Source: Isoetes taiwanensis
Lineage: Eukaryota; Streptophyta; Lycopodiopsida; Isoetales; Isoetaceae
NCBI GenBank assembly: GCA_021234155.1
Contig: JAJEKV010000027.1
Location: 16,834,891 to 16,898,890, forward strand
Length of the DNA: 64,000 nt
Direction: 5' to 3'
In this document: one piece after another, positions 1 through 11,943 of the stretch
How positions within the stretch are numbered: position 1 is the first letter of the stretch
Layout: each line of letters opens with the position of its first letter
Notes under the pieces: generated by a model
Database searches by the model: none
The model's input: the letters and a program-made list of their open reading frames with translations, nothing else
Told to the model about the DNA's origin: nothing
Program-made: the position numbers and the translations under genes

Positions 1-220
1 TCCTCTTCGGGAATAACCGTGTCACTTTTGTCCTCTTGTACCATAAGGTTTGTGTTCCCAGCATTATTCTTCATGTTAACCTGTGGAATTTTTCTGTAAT
101 ATTGCTGCTCATCAAATATAACATCTCTACCGATTATAATTCTTCTCTTTTTCGTGATCATACAATCTCCATCCCTTTGAGTTCCAAATATATCCAACCA
201 AATATGTTATATAAGCCCCG
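1..220 (-). pseudogene. Ty1/copia pol linker between integrase and reverse transcriptase, cut by the window edge
   Basis: This stretch is nearly identical to 42566-42784 and to 5003-5228, both of which lie between the integrase core and the reverse transcriptase of the same copia family. It belongs to the polyprotein whose integrase core starts at 682 and reads leftwards out of the window. The frame encodes the integrase C-terminal region (phrases such as GWRLYDPEKRRIIISRDVIFD, here with a few lost bases). The reverse transcriptase part of this copy is not in the window. Confidence 0.8.
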
Positions 221-682
221 TTATCTAATTTTTTTTCTCAACTCCTTAGGTACATATGCAAATGCAAGACAACCATATGCTCTTAAGTGATCATAACAAG
301 GCCTTTTTCCAGACCATAACATCTCTGGAACAGCTCCATTTATGCTGGAATTTGGCAGCAAATTTTGAACATGAACAACAGCTTTAACTTCTTCATCCCA
401 AATGAAATTTGGAAGTCCTGAATATTTTATCATGGATCTAACAGCATTTAGAATCGTTCTATTTTTTCTTTCCGCCACTCCATTTTGTTGAGAAGAAAAT
501 CTGCAAGTCATTTGCCTCCTGATTCCTCTGTCAGCACAAAATTTTTTAAATTCATAAGACAAGTATTCACCTCCTCTGTCTGATCTTATGCACTTCACCT
601 TTCTTCCTGTTTGAGTTTGTACCTCTGCAACAAACAATTTTAGTGCATCATATGCTTGATCTTTGGTTTCAAACAGTAGCAT
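221..682 (-). pseudogene. Ty1/copia integrase core, C-terminal half
   Basis: This frame encodes about 153 residues of the retroviral-type integrase (rve) core of a copia polyprotein. Integrase joins element cDNA to the host chromosome. The region with SDRGGEYLSYEF and then QQNGVAERKNRT is typical of copia integrases, and the E of AERKN is the expected third acid of the D,D35E triad. The first catalytic acids lie upstream in another frame (640-1245), so the protein is split by a frameshift near 670. The same frameshift is present at about 43235 in the second copy, so it predates the duplication. Confidence 0.9.
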
Positions 683-1684
683 TGAGTTTTCCTGCTAAAA
701 TCATCTGTAAATGTCATGAAGTATCTATTTCCAGTCATGCTAGTGACATTTATAGGTCCACACAAATCTGTATGAACCAAATCCAAGATTCCCTTTGCTC
801 TTTTAGTTGATTTTTTAAATGGTAATCTTGTCTGCTTTCCCAAAATACAGCCTGCACATAATGTCTTCTTTATGTCTTCATTCTTTGCTGCTATCATGCC
901 TTTGTTTGCCATCGAATCTACATTGACCATATTAGTGTGGCATAATCGAGCATGCCAAGTATTTAAGGATGCATATTCTATCACATTCAAAGCAGGTAGA
1001 TGCTCAAGATCAAGACCAAACAAATTGCCAACTCTTTTTCCAACAAACTTTAATTCATTGCCAAAATAGATTTTACGTTCAAGTTTCTCAAACACGACCT
1101 TATAACCAAGGTCAACTAAATGACACACAGAAATAAGATTTCTAACTATGTTTGGCACACATAAGACTTCCTTCAGCTCAACAGCTTTTCCATTTAAATC
1201 AAAAATCTCCAAAACTCCAGCTCCAAACTTCTTGCAATTTTTCAAAAGCTTTTAAATTGCATGTCACGGTTTTCTCTGCTCCTGAATCTATTATCATAAA
1301 TTTGTTATTGTTTTTGTCCAAATTATCTGAAACAGACAAAATATTATCATGCTTTACCTCAGCTAGTTCATCGAGCTCTTCATCATCTTCAGTGGCTTCC
1401 TTTTCCCGTACTATGTTCATTGCTGGATTTCCTCTGATTTTTCCTCTTCCAAAACCTCCTCTAGTGTTACCATTTCTATCCTTACCTCGCCCTCTACCAG
1501 TTGCATTCTTAGGACTTGGATAGTTTGCTGCCATATGTCCCTTGCCATCACAATTGAAGCATTTGATTATCTTGGTCTCATTTGGGCAGTCCATCTTCAA
1601 ATGTCCATATTGATGACAATTAAAGCACGGCCCTAATTTTTCTTTACTGGTACTTCCTTTCTTTTTTGCTTTTGCAGCATACAA
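640..1684 (-). pseudogene. Ty1/copia zinc knuckles, protease, gag-pre-integrase and integrase N-terminal half
   Basis: Read from 1684 leftwards, this codes for a CCHC zinc knuckle (CFNCHQYGHLKMDC) and a second, defective knuckle in which the last cysteine is tyrosine (CFNCDGKGHMAANY). The aspartic protease motif IIDSGAEKTVTC follows. Next come the HHCC gag-pre-integrase domain (WHARLCH, then CAGC) and the first two integrase acids (HTDLCGP and FTDDFSRK). A one-base insertion in the run near 1250 breaks the frame. The second copy (43204-44247) lacks that insertion and stays open. Order and motifs are diagnostic for copia, because integrase precedes reverse transcriptase. Confidence 0.92.
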
Positions 1685-1726
1685 GATTTCAGTAGATTGA
1701 TCATTATCTTCAATTCCACCTCTCCT

Positions 1727-2400
1727 TTACTCAAATTCAGTTCTGATCATTCTTATGGCATGCTCTTTTGAAGTGGCAACATTTCTTATCAAGGTGGCCA
1801 TCTGAACATTGTGAGATACAGCTCTAGCCAGAGACAATATTTGATACTCCTCATTCAATACAATTCCAGCTCCCTCAAGGTCAGCTATTATTGAATCAAA
1901 CTTTTCAAAATAGTCTGTCATATTATCTTTTCATACAAATTTTGTTTTCTAAGATGTTTTTCCAAAACATCTATTTGTGACGAAGTCTTAACTTCATATT
2001 GTTTGATCGAATATTCCCACATTTTCTTAGGACTCATACCTCTTAATTTGAGTTTCATTGCAGCTCCAACTTTGCTAGTAATTATAGCCTGAGCTTCCAT
2101 AACCTTCATCACTTCACTCTGTTCTGCAACTCCTGCAGTCAATCTTGAAGTAACAGCACTACTAGTGTTACTTCCCCCTCCTGTTGTTGGCCTTCCAACC
2201 TCTGAGCTCTCACCTTCTTGTGCATTTGGATCCCCTGAGCTTGATCCCGTAAGGCCTTAATAAAGATCTTCATCAACAAGGTACCATAGATTTTCAAACT
2301 CCAGTACTTGCCTGATGCTTTGTTTCCAGATCTGGAAACCACCTTCTCCTTTAAACACTTCAATAGAAGTCAGTAGATTGGCACCAAATCGTGTAGACAT
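1727..2400 (-). pseudogene. Ty1/copia gag, frameshifted copy
   Basis: This is gag of the copia element, related to the plant UBN2/retrotransposon gag family; gag forms the cytoplasmic particle that packages element RNA. It begins at the ATG next to the primer-binding site (MSTRFGANLL) and runs to a stop at 1727, just before the zinc-knuckle frame. Here it is split into three frames by small indels near 2260 and 1925. The other copy (44290-44964) is open for 224 codons. A stop codon between gag and the zinc knuckle is present in both copies. Confidence 0.88.
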
Positions 2401-2410
2401 TTTTCAAAAT

Positions 2411-2425
2411 TGGCTCTGATACCAA
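2411..2425 (-). promoter_or_regulatory. Primer-binding site for initiator tRNA-Met
   Basis: On the minus strand this reads TTGGTATCAGAGCCA, directly inside the LTR. TGGTATCAGAGC is the standard plant copia primer-binding site, complementary to the 3' end of initiator methionine tRNA. It marks the LTR/internal boundary and the element's orientation. Confidence 0.93.
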
Positions 2426-3064
2426 TGAAAGAAGAAGTTAACAAAATATTTCAATCAAATTCAATGAATATCTCTAGATTATCTTAACAATAGGATGCAA
2501 TTTTCATAACCATTACGTTTGCATAACTATTCCACAACCAAAGCCTTGATATTTCAATATTCAATGACTTGTCAAGATAAACTCAATTATTCACTTATTC
2601 ATCTTCGATAGCCCAAGCCGGCTTCAGAATCAATCCGCAAGCCTCATAAAATGAACTAACTAGGCAATAACAAATAGTTCTTAGTTTAATCTGTCTCAGT
2701 CCGGCATTCATGCCGGACCGATCTGCTATTTGCCGCTCAAAACCAGCTGATATTTCAAGTGTTCTATTTTTGCTTAAACTGATTCGGCCCTTGAAGTATC
2801 TTCTAAAAATATTGACCTTTATTTTAAGTAAACCTTATCCTTTTACTTTTCGACCATATAACCATTGAAACTTCACCTTCAACCATATATGAACTTCTTC
2901 TTGTTTAATTTGCTCTTCAATTCTATGTCAAATAATAGAACTTGAGCTATCATAACCATCACGTCCTTGTTTTATTTGCTTCTCAAGTCTATGTTAAATA
3001 ATAGATCTTGAGCTATCATGACCATCACAGATCCTTTTGACATATTACATGAACAATATCTTCG
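2426..3064 (-). mobile_element. Copia LTR shared by two partial elements
   Basis: This is an LTR of about 639 bp. Its right side is the pol 3' end of one element, with a purine-rich tract (GAAAAGGAGAAC on the minus strand). Its left side is the primer-binding site and gag of another. Compared with the copy at 61969-62597, which has flanking 5-bp repeats, the expected outer end is CTTCA on the plus strand, whereas this copy has CTTCG. One LTR serving two internal regions indicates recombination between elements, not a simple insertion. Confidence 0.85.
2917..3030 (-). repeat. Imperfect direct repeat in the LTR U3 region
   Basis: Two imperfect copies of about 60 bp lie side by side. Each contains TCTATGT(C/T)AAATAATAGA followed by CTTGAGCTATCAT and ACCATCAC. 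The duplication is present in every LTR of this family in the window, including 62447-62570. Tandem U3 repeats often act as retrotransposon enhancers, which is only an inference here. Confidence 0.6.
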
Positions 3065-3073
3065 TTCTCCTTT

Positions 3074-3827
3074 TCATGTAATATCTGGTTTGCAGCATTG
3101 CATTAGCTCTCTTAGTTTTATAAATCTGTGTACTGGTAGAGCTTTTGTCAGAATATCTGCCTTTTGTTCATCTGTGCATACATATTGCATCTGTATCAGA
3201 CGATTTTTGCTTACCATGTCTCGTATGGAATGTATCTCCAATTCTATGTGCTTAGACCTTTCATGCTGAACTGGATTCTTAGACATAGCTATGCAACTAG
3301 TGTTATCACGAAACATAGCAGTAGCTTTCATTTGACTGTATCCCAGCTCATTCATCAACCTTCTTTCCCAAACAACTTCTCCTGTCATCAAAGAAGCTGA
3401 ATTATATTCAGCCTCTGCACTTGATAAAGCCATGCTTGTTTGTTTTTTACATTTCCAGGCTATGGGAGCTCCACCTAGCATTATTAAATAACCTGAGGTT
3501 GATTTCCTTTGATCCAAATCACCTCCCCAATCAGCATCACAATAAGCATGCAAATTCAAATCATTCAAATTATACATGACTTCAAAATCCATACCTCAAT
3601 ATACGCTTTGCTGCAGTCCAATGTATTCTTCCTAAATTGTGATTGTATCTACTCAGCAAGTTTACTGCAAAGGCTATATCAGGTCTGGTACAATTAGCAA
3701 CATAAGATAGGCATCCAATAAGTGATCTATAAGGTGTTTTTGCATTTGTCTCATCTCTTCTTCCGTCTAGGGACACCATGCCTTGATATCTTATGTCCGT
3801 GATATTATTGGTGTGTCGCCAAGACAA
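3074..3827 (-). pseudogene. Ty1/copia RNase H and reverse transcriptase tail (copy 1)
   Basis: This encodes the RNase H domain of a copia polyprotein, which removes RNA from the RNA/DNA hybrid. DADWGGDLDQRKSTSGY, the LSSAEAEY motif and the ending CKPDIT are visible. A gap of about 12-13 bases between 3591 and 3600 turns RYLKGTMDF into RYGF. The same gap is at 46150, whereas 41158-41172 is intact. Copies at 3592 and 46150 are therefore duplicates of one already damaged element. Confidence 0.9.
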
Positions 3828-5241
3828 TTACAATCCTTCATCCCAAATTTTTCCAACATGTTTTCAATATGTATTCTTTGACTCTCAGCCCTAATATTTT
3901 CTTTTTGTTCCTATCCCTCAGATACTTCAATCCCCAAGAATCTCCTTAATTCGCCAAGATCCGCATTTTTGAATCTTTTATTCGTAATGCCTTTACAATA
4001 ATTTAAGGTTGTTGTACCTTAGCAATCATTATGTTGTCATCAACATAAAGAGCAATAATGCACCATTCATCTTCATTTATGAATCAGTATAAGTTTCCAT
4101 CATGGTTAAGCTTTTCAAATCCTTGCTCTCGTAAGTAACCATTCATGCATTTGTACCATTTCTCTGAGATTGTTTCAAAATATCTATATAACTTCTTTTT
4201 TTAGCTTCCACACTTTCCCTTTTTTTCTCGCTTCAAACCTGAGTTTGCCTTTTAAGTATATCTCCTCTTCTAATTTAGCATTCAAGAAGGTTGTGCTGAC
4301 ATCCATGTGATGTATCTCCAGATCACACGAGTTTGCAATTGACAAGAGAATTCTCAGACTATTTATCTTGACTAATGGGAAAAAGGTCTCGTCATAGTCA
4401 TAGCCACGCTTCATTAAACCCTTGTGCTACTAACCTTGCCTTAAACTTGTTAGGTTTGCCATTGCTTCCTGGCTTAATTCTGAACACCCATTTGTTGCCT
4501 ATAACATTTTTATTTTCTAGCTGATCCACAAGATCATATGTATTTGTTCTCTTAAATGCATTCATTTCCTCATTCATTGCTTCTATCCACTGCTTTGCCA
4601 TTCTTTCCACTTACTGCATCATGGTAATTCTTTGGTACCTCTGAAGTTTCCAAGACAAGTATATCAAATATACTATGCAATTCACCTTCATGAGCTTGAA
4701 GCCTTTTGCTTTTTCCACCTTCATTTCTACCATGCAATTCCAGCAACTCTCTATTTTCATCCTTAAGGATTTGAGCTTCTGTTCTTCTTGGTTTCTTTTT
4801 GGTTCTATAGTTTCAATGATTTTATTTCCCCGCTTCTATTCCCTCGCCTTTAATTATCGTCCATATTAGATTCCAAATGATTATTATTTTCTTGCATAAG
4901 TTCTGACAATGAGTCATTGCTAGTGTCCTGCCCCGATATTATTTGATCTTCACCATTTTCACTGTCATCATCAAAGTGAACTATTCTTCGTGTATTTGCA
5001 TCCTCTTCGGGAATAACCGTGTCACTTTTGTCTCTTGTACCATAAGGTTTGTGTTCCCAGCATTATTCTTCATGTTAACCTGTGGAATTTTTCTGTAATA
5101 TTGCTGCTCATCAAATATAACATCTCGGCTGATTATAATTCTTCTCTTTTCAGGATCATACAATCTCCATCCTTTGGAGTTCCAAATATATCCAACCAAA
5201 TATGTTATATAAGCTCAAGTATCTAATTTTTTTTCAACTCC
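3828..5241 (-). pseudogene. Ty1/copia reverse transcriptase and integrase C-terminus, heavily frameshifted (copy 1)
   Basis: Reading leftwards from 5241: integrase tail, acidic linker, then reverse transcriptase with WVFRIKPGSNGKPNKFKARL, HHMDVSTTFLNAKLEEEIYL and the YVDD active-site region near 4040. Many one-base changes break the frame relative to the better copy at 46140-47781. The element ends at 5241, exactly where the G1 element begins. Confidence 0.85.
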
Positions 5242-5273
5242 CATTAGGGCGATTTGGGGTCCAAATGGCCTCC
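5242..5273 (+). repeat. Left terminal repeat of the truncated G1 copy
   Basis: It matches the 32-bp left terminal repeat at 47786 with a few missing bases (CATTAGGGCGATTTGGGGTC). It abuts the copia sequence CTCAACTCC on the left, as in the other copy. Confidence 0.8.
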
Positions 5274-5760
5274 TATCACCATTCCACGCCATATTTCCGC
5301 CTCCCTTTTTCCCATGCCACCTAGGATACCAAACTCTCATAATTACAGATTTGCTTGGAATATTCTTCCTAATAAGGGGATTGCACATTCATGGCCATAT
5401 GTATTTAATTCTCATTGGTTGTCGACCGGATCGATGCAACACGCGCTTCTAAAATGCCACTTGCATTATAGCATACCGCAAACTCATGACGGTGTTCTTG
5501 GTAAGCGTGCAGGCCACACCGCCTTCTACATTTCAAAATTTGAATGTGTAGGTTGAAGCTTTGTATCGATCGCACTTTCATTTCGAGGTCACGCCATGTG
5601 TCAGCTTCTTTAACCGATCTTCACTTCATCCTAATACAAAGCTTCCCGCCCCTACAATTCAAGTTTGAATTTGCTTAATGTATAAAAGCATGGATTGTAG
5701 GAGAATGGACTTTTCGATTTCCATATGCACGCTGCAAATTTCAAAACGGTTAGTAATGGA
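5263..5760 (+). promoter_or_regulatory. Terminal promoter module (TATA box) of the truncated G1 copy
   Basis: This region is about 500 bp and recurs inside the element at 7545-8060. It ends in GTATAAAAGCATGG (TATAAAA at about 5683) and a short leader before an ATG. An imperfect foldback, CTACATTTCAAAATTTG followed by AATGTGTAG, lies at 5525-5551. The reading frame after this promoter closes quickly, so its likely client is the acidic gene further right. Confidence 0.55.
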
Positions 5761-5763
5761 CGC

Positions 5764-6700
5764 TCGCTCACACGGGTTTAATTGTGTTGGGGCATAAAAA
5801 TACCACGCCTTTGATTTCGCTACCGCACGATCTACACAAGATGGAAGTTGCTTTGTTGTCAAATTAAACTTAAAACACAAGTGAGGTCGGTGACTTACGT
5901 GGTTTTCTCGAGGAGGGTTTGAGTGTTTTTTTTAATCCCAATTATCGGCATAGTGTGACGAGCATCTTGGTATTAAATAGTATGTTAAATCTCAATTATA
6001 TCTGTTCATTTTCAGGTTAAACTCAAATCATATAGGTTTAGGAATAAGGTTAAAAAGGAAGATATTGATATTTAGAAATAAGGTTAAAAAGGAAAGATAT
6101 TGGATATTTAGCAGCTGATGACTTTATCATCCTCTAGTCTGCTTCTAAACTATTGAAATTGTGGGCGATTGTTTCTTATTTTTCCAACATTTCTATAGAA
6201 ACTAATTTAGTAGAATTGGATGTTTTACCATAAAATTGAGGTTTTTATCAAAAATGTCCATTAAATTGGCGAATTTACTATAATCGAGATGTAATATTAT
6301 CGATTCTCAAGCGATTTTATGAAGTTCTTTAGCCTACGATCCTAGTAAACCATCAATCCCGATTTTAAAAATGGTAAAATATAGCAACTTTACGGTTTCA
6401 CACCTTAAAGTCATCAATCGGATATTTAGGTATAAGGTTAAAAAGGAAGATATTAGATATGGCTCAAATTTCAGATATGCACATAATGGCATGTAATGAT
6501 GGTTGATAGGACTGAAATACGAATCATTCCTACGATTTTCACGCCTAATCCAAATTTCTATATCTATTCCAGCCTAGATTGGCTCTATTCTCCCCTAATC
6601 TCCTCCCCAATCTTCGCTAAATCCTCCGCCCAATTTCTCTAGTCCATCGCCATTAAGAGATCAGCTACTTAAGAGCCGGAGGTGTCCTCCAAGAGGCTTA
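5764..6700. other. AT-rich spacer in the truncated G1 copy
   Basis: No gene is seen. A direct repeat of about 35 bp, ATAAGGTTAAAAAGGAAGAT followed by ATTGGATATTTAG, occurs at about 6040-6112, and a third related copy lies at 6428-6460. The same arrangement is at 48592-49015. Confidence 0.5.
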
Positions 6701-6763
6701 TTACGGGTTGGAAGAGGTGTTCCTCCCAGCTTTTCTCCGGCCTACCTGCTTCTTACTTTCTCA

Positions 6764-7074
6764 ATGCTCGATTCCTCTGATTCTCTCGATTCCTTTGACG
6801 AGAATCGAGAATGAGGAATCGAGGAAATTTCAGAGCAGGAGTTCATCACGTGTTTCTTGAAGGCTGGATAGGAGATTCTTCAGAAAATGAGTATTCACCG
6901 ACCTGAGAAGAAGCCAAGATGATGAAGAAGATGAAGAAGTTGAAAGACGAATCCGCCGACTTCGAGGAGCTCATGGCGCTAGTTCATGGTACATGCATGT
7001 TTTTCTTTCTTTTTCTTAAGCATTCAACTAACGGTTTTTTTTTTTTTTTGGCAGATGGTGAAGCAGATGAATGA
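6764..7074 (+). pseudogene. Small acidic protein, two exons (truncated G1 copy)
   Basis: Counterpart of 49317-49633. The coding signal starts near an ATG at 6764, includes EGWIGDSSENE, an acidic run, then DFEELMALVH, a short intron with a T-rich 3' end, and a last exon ending GEADE. Compared with the second copy it keeps SSENE (a stop interrupts there in copy 2) but has shifts elsewhere. Function is unknown. Confidence 0.5.
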
Positions 7075-7544
7075 AATTTGTTAGGGCAGAGCACCTCTTA
7101 TTTTTTTTTTCTTGTTCTTAGCCTCCAGCTTGCCTCCAAATTTCTTACCATATGACTGCAGAAGCCTCCGGGCTTTTGTTGTGAATAGTTGAAGCCTCCC
7201 GGCATTTAAATTTACAAAATGATGTAAAGCCATACGGCCATAAAAATTTTGAATGTAAAAGTTTTTGCTTCTAATTCCATTTGAATACCTAACTTTTTTA
7301 TCAGACATGTGTTACCACTCTTAAGTACATAAGTCATTATCCCTTTTCAAAGAGCATATTATTTTTAAGGATCACACCAAGCTTAATAGTACATATGCAA
7401 CAAAAATGGAACACACTAAATTCAAGATCGTAGGATCCACTTTCTTATTTGTTGTCAAATTAAAATTAAACACAAGTCCCTCATTAATAGTCTCCCATTT
7501 GCATATAAAATATCTATCATTCCAAGTTATATTATGTTTTATGA

Positions 7545-8060
7545 ACTAAAATGGCCTCCCATCAGCCATTCCATCATCATATTTCCGCCTTTTTCCCCGC
7601 GATTTGCTTGGAATATTCTCCCGAATAAGGGGAATCGATATCTATGGCGCCATATGTATTTAATTCTGTTGGTTGTCCATTGATTGGCCTTAACACGCGG
7701 GCGCTTCTAAAAGCCACTTGCATTATAGCATACCTAAGAACTCATGACGGTGTCTCTTGGTTTTGTCGATACCAATCATGCATCCACCGATTCTTTGTCT
7801 TGCCCTATTTTCATTTTAGAGTCCATTCCTCGCTTCTACATTTCAAAAATTTGAATGTGTAGGTTGAAGCTTTGTATTAGACTTTGCTTTGAGTATTTGC
7901 GATTGCTTTAAAAGTTCGTGAACCGGATCTTTACTTTATCCCAATATAGGCTTCCCCCTACAATTCGAATTTTGAATTTGCTTTTGTATAAAAGCATGGA
8001 TTGTAGGAGAATGGACTTTTCGATTTCCATATGCACGCTAAATTTCAAAAACGAGGTTAG
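7545..8060 (+). promoter_or_regulatory. Internal promoter module upstream of the transposase-like gene (copy 1)
   Basis: This is a second copy of the terminal module at 5263-5760, with TATAAAA at 7987-7993. The transposase-like reading frame follows directly. Duplication of the end module may be how the gene gained its own promoter. Confidence 0.5.
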
Positions 8061-10770
8061 TAAGTTGAGCCTCAAACGGCTTAATTGTGCCAAGGGCATA
8101 CAAATTGTACACATTCATTTCGCCATGGCCGCGGCGATCCACGCTGCATGGAAGCTCCAAAATGATGTGTGGATAAGGATCCAACCGACTTCGAATATGC
8201 TCCAGCCTTCAATCGCAAAAAGGAGGTCTAAAAATAAGAACTTAGACCTCGACATGTTGCGCCTTGCGTGCTCAAAAAGTGTCGACATCCGGGCGGATGG
8301 CGCTTTTATATTCATTGATCCGTTGGAGTGGTAAGAAACCGCTATTTTGACGCGTTTCAAGTTTAGTCCGATTTTTGTGGTGATCGTGAACTCCGGCCTC
8401 TTGGGATATTGTGAGAGAGATTGAGAGATGAAGGCATTCAATCGAATACGCTTCCTTGAGATGAGCCTAAGCTTCGATTGTCACAAGAGAATTATAACTT
8501 AAACCAAGCAATTCTTTTTTCTCTCGCTTCATTACTCCACTGGTGGATGAAGGAAAGGAATGACGGCTTGGGGAGGAAACTTTTGAGATAATGAAGTGGA
8601 CAAGTCCAAATTGGTGATAGGGCACCAGCAAGAAAAAGATCCAAGAGCTCGAAAAGAGCAAACTTTGGGCTTCAATGTAGGTTAAAGAATTTGAAGAAAA
8701 CACCCCTTGGCTTTAAGAGAAAGGAAGAAGCATTATCGAATCGATAGAGGAACCAAGTTTGGATCAGGTGCATTCAGACGCGGTCACGGCCACAAGGTCC
8801 GTTTACAACACTAGCAAAGGCCGGTTAAGATCCGGGGAAACTAGAAGCAATCTTGGTTACGTAGTGAAGAACCCTAGTGACGAACAGGAGATAGTGGACA
8901 TGATTTGTCGCCCTACAACTCTCCCCAAGAAGATGGTATTGGAAATGGTACTAGGGGAGATCTACAAGAAGTTGTAGCTTACGATGTACGACTGCTTGTG
9001 ATGATGTAGGCATCAAGAGGCTTGGTTACCGTTTCTATTCAAGCCATTCCACGGGCGTTGAAAAGAATGGGCACAAAAAATATTCGCCTCCACGCCCACA
9101 AATTGTCGAATACAAGGGTTACTAGGACAAAGATGGTGTATGCCATATTAGGAGATGCACCACGCTGAATGTGCTGGTCCCGCCATAGCCATAAAAGATA
9201 AGAATGGCAAGGATTGTTGTGATATAGTTGGAATGAATGAACGAATAATCTTTGGGTTGACCTAGTTACTCTCTTACAATTCCTTGTTAAATATTATGAC
9301 TTAATTTACTTGTAAAACTAATGGTGAGATTGAAGTTTGCATAAAATTGGATGAAATGGAACCCACCAAGTTTGAGAAGTATGAGAGGGTATCCGTTGTC
9401 ATCATGAATAGAGCAATTGAGAATGCAATTGCACATGCTAAATCAAAGAGCAACAAGAATAACAAAAAGATGTAGAGGTGACTCGACGAGGAGAAGAAGC
9501 GTGATGAAAATGGTTCTCGCGGTCAATCAAGATGACACCTGTGGTTAGGTCTCTTTAAAGTTCGAAAGAAACCCAATGAGGTATTGAAATGGGTGTTCAA
9601 TCAAACTGACATCCCGAAGTCTAATATCTAGATTCGAGGGAGGGAAAAATTGCAAGTAGATCACTATGGATCTTACAAAGTAATTTTTCACTTACGCCTG
9701 GATTTAAAACCGGTGAAAGCAATGTACAAATATAAGTGGAGGGAGGACAAGGAACATGCAAAAGTTGTTTGTACCGCAATCATGCAAGGAAGTCAAGTAC
9801 CGAAGTCGCTTCAACCTTGTCCCTAACCAAGCAAATGCTCCTAATAGAGGAGAAGAAGATCCCAAGTTCCATGGCATTTTCCCCCATTCCATTAGAGAGA
9901 GTTCATATCCACTTTGCCCGGCTTTTGTGAGAATCATCGACAAGATGATATTTTTGAGTCGCAGATTCGTGGTGGAACATTTCGCATAAGAAGAGAAGAG
10001 AGGAAGGAATTCGTGAGAGTTGAACATGTTCTATCGTATGTGTTTGCATGGTGGCAATGTAAGATTAGAGCCCTCGATGAGAAACAAAAGCAGAAGAACA
10101 AGTGTGCCTCGTAAGGTGTCAATTGAGGGGTGAAAGCTCGACGCTCATAAAGAATCATAGAGAGGCTCGAACGGAAACCAGATGGGAGAAAAGGTCTATG
10201 AATTTGAAAATTGCCGGTTGATGCGGAGCAGATCCGACATGCATGGCGCTCGCCTCGTATTGAGGAAAAGCATGGGATGCATTGTCCTAATTGTTCTATA
10301 CATTCGTGAGAATGGACCTCACAAGAGAAGATGCGTAAATGTTCGCGGCAAGTAAAACAAATTTCTTAAAGCTTTCATAGACGATGGGGAGAGAGTGAAG
10401 TCACGACTACGCACATCTTTGGGCTCATGCACCTTGGTTTTTAGGAAGTATGGAAGCCTAGCAGGTGGAGTGCACAAGGCATGGAGAAGTCGACATAAAC
10501 AAGCTAAAATAGCCTTCATCGTAAACACTCAAAGAGGGGTGGAAATGTGGGAACCAACCCTAAGACACATGACAGAGTGGTTTTATAGAAGGGCGATGGC
10601 TAACATACAACAAGAAGGTCGCTTTAAGGAGCAACCCGTGGTCATAAACACCATTGGCATAATGTCAAGAGAAAACGGAAAAGTTACTTGGCAAAACAGG
10701 CCCCACTAGCATCGCAGAATAAAGGGAGATCTAAGATAAGAGACAAAGAATCGGGTAAGTATACTTGTAA
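8029..10770 (+). pseudogene. Transposase-like gene of G1 (copy 1), many frameshifts
   Basis: Counterpart of 50594-53364, in the same order. Open segments include a block with GETRSNLGYVVKN and KKMVLEMVLGEIYKKL (8759-8977). Further right are a segment matching ERVHI.LHA..RIIDKMIF and a last segment up to a stop at 10768. Copy 1 preserves some frames that copy 2 breaks, and the reverse, which suggests independent small errors rather than one shared decay history. The enzyme class is argued under the second copy. Confidence 0.5.
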
Positions 10771-10783
10771 TGTGTAGCATGTT

Positions 10784-10853
10784 CACACGACGCCGGGCAA
10801 TTTTACCTCCAACCCTGTTTGTAATAACCAGAAGTTTCAAGGCCGTGGTGATC
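10784..10853. repeat. Degraded G1 hairpin P1 (copy 1)
   Basis: The left arm CACACGACG survives and the right arm is GTGGTGATC. It lies 13 bp after the transposase-like stop codon, as in copy 2 (53378-53439). Confidence 0.55.
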
Positions 10854-10992
10854 TTATTTAGATCCATACGGCCAACAAAGGAGTTCGCTATTGTTGCTGT
10901 ACGGGCTTCGCCGCGGTGAAGCTTTACATGATAATAATAAAAAAGGTTACTTTTGATTAAAGTTGTGAAAGATGTTACATTGAAAAACAAAC

Positions 10993-11459
10993 TCATTGTT
11001 GCTCCAAGGCGAAGCCTTCTTCATTATCTTCATCATCATCATCAGCTCCGTCCTCGCTCGCTTTCATCTCTTCCCTCAAGCGAAAGCAAATCACTCCTAT
11101 CCAAACGCTCTCCAATCTGTCCATCATCTCTTTGTACATGTCCCGCTCCTCCCCAATAGCACAACGTGTTCTTACCTGAATTAGCATCCTCGTTGCCGTC
11201 ATAACCACCTCGGTCACGGTTGTTGGGGCATGTCATCCGCTCCAGCCTTCTATTCAACGCTTGATTTAAGCCTCCTGGCTCTGAAGCATGAGAAGGTTGA
11301 ATCATTCTCTTCTTTCTTTTCCTGAATTGTAACGGGCGTTTTCCTTTAGAAGATCATCTTGCTCCTTCAACCTCTTCATTAGAACACCCAACACTATGTC
11401 GGAAGAGTTCTATCCTCTTGTGTTTTCCCCTTATCAGCGGTTGAGGATGTGGAGGCCAT
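10993..11459 (-). pseudogene. Coiled-coil gene B (truncated G1 copy), frameshifted
   Basis: Counterpart of 53586-54056. The start MASTSSTADKGK and the acidic C-terminus are recognisable, but at least three indels break the frame. Confidence 0.6.
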
Positions 11460-11733
11460 AGATGACAAATGGGAGGGACGTTCACTTAATCTAACGGCCC
11501 GGCTGAAGAATGGGAGGGGCGTTAAGAATGGGAGAACAAAGAATCTTAACCGGAAGCCGGAAGGAGCACAATGCAAGGACGCCAATTTATACATGCAAAG
11601 AAAGCTGCGAACATATTAAACACACTTTCGCCGGCTTTGTCGCGCCTGCGGTCCCCTTCGGTTGTGTTGTCTAAAACACATTAATGGTACTTGTCCGAGG
11701 AACACATTAATAACTATTCTAACTACATCAGAT

Positions 11734-11803
11734 ATCACACCACGCGAGAATCGCACCGCGAGCTTTTAAAACCCCTATGAAGGGTTTAAGCCTTCGTGTA
11801 ATC
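11734..11803. repeat. Degraded G1 hairpin P3 (copy 1)
   Basis: Arms ATCACACCACGCGA and CCTTCGTGTAATC flank a spacer containing AGCTTTTAAAACCCC. Matches 54316-54380. Confidence 0.55.
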
Positions 11804-11943
11804 TGTTGCCTTATCATTCTTCTACCACGGATGTGAAAATTAAAAATAGGAAACGTAATGTGGCACATTTGTCAAAAACTTTTCCCATTGAGAAATAAAA
11901 CCATTACAAACATTAAAAAGGGCCCTTCTGAGGAGCTCGATGC

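Noticed and set aside
3064-3073. LTR ending at CATGAACA instead of CTTCA/G
   Set aside because: The copy at 61969-62597 has TATTC on both sides only if the LTR ends at CTTCA. The earlier end gives no matching flank.
8115-8441. Minus-strand open frame over the transposase-like gene
   Set aside because: Opposite-strand shadow. The plus-strand frame is supported by the matching copy at about 50.6 kb.
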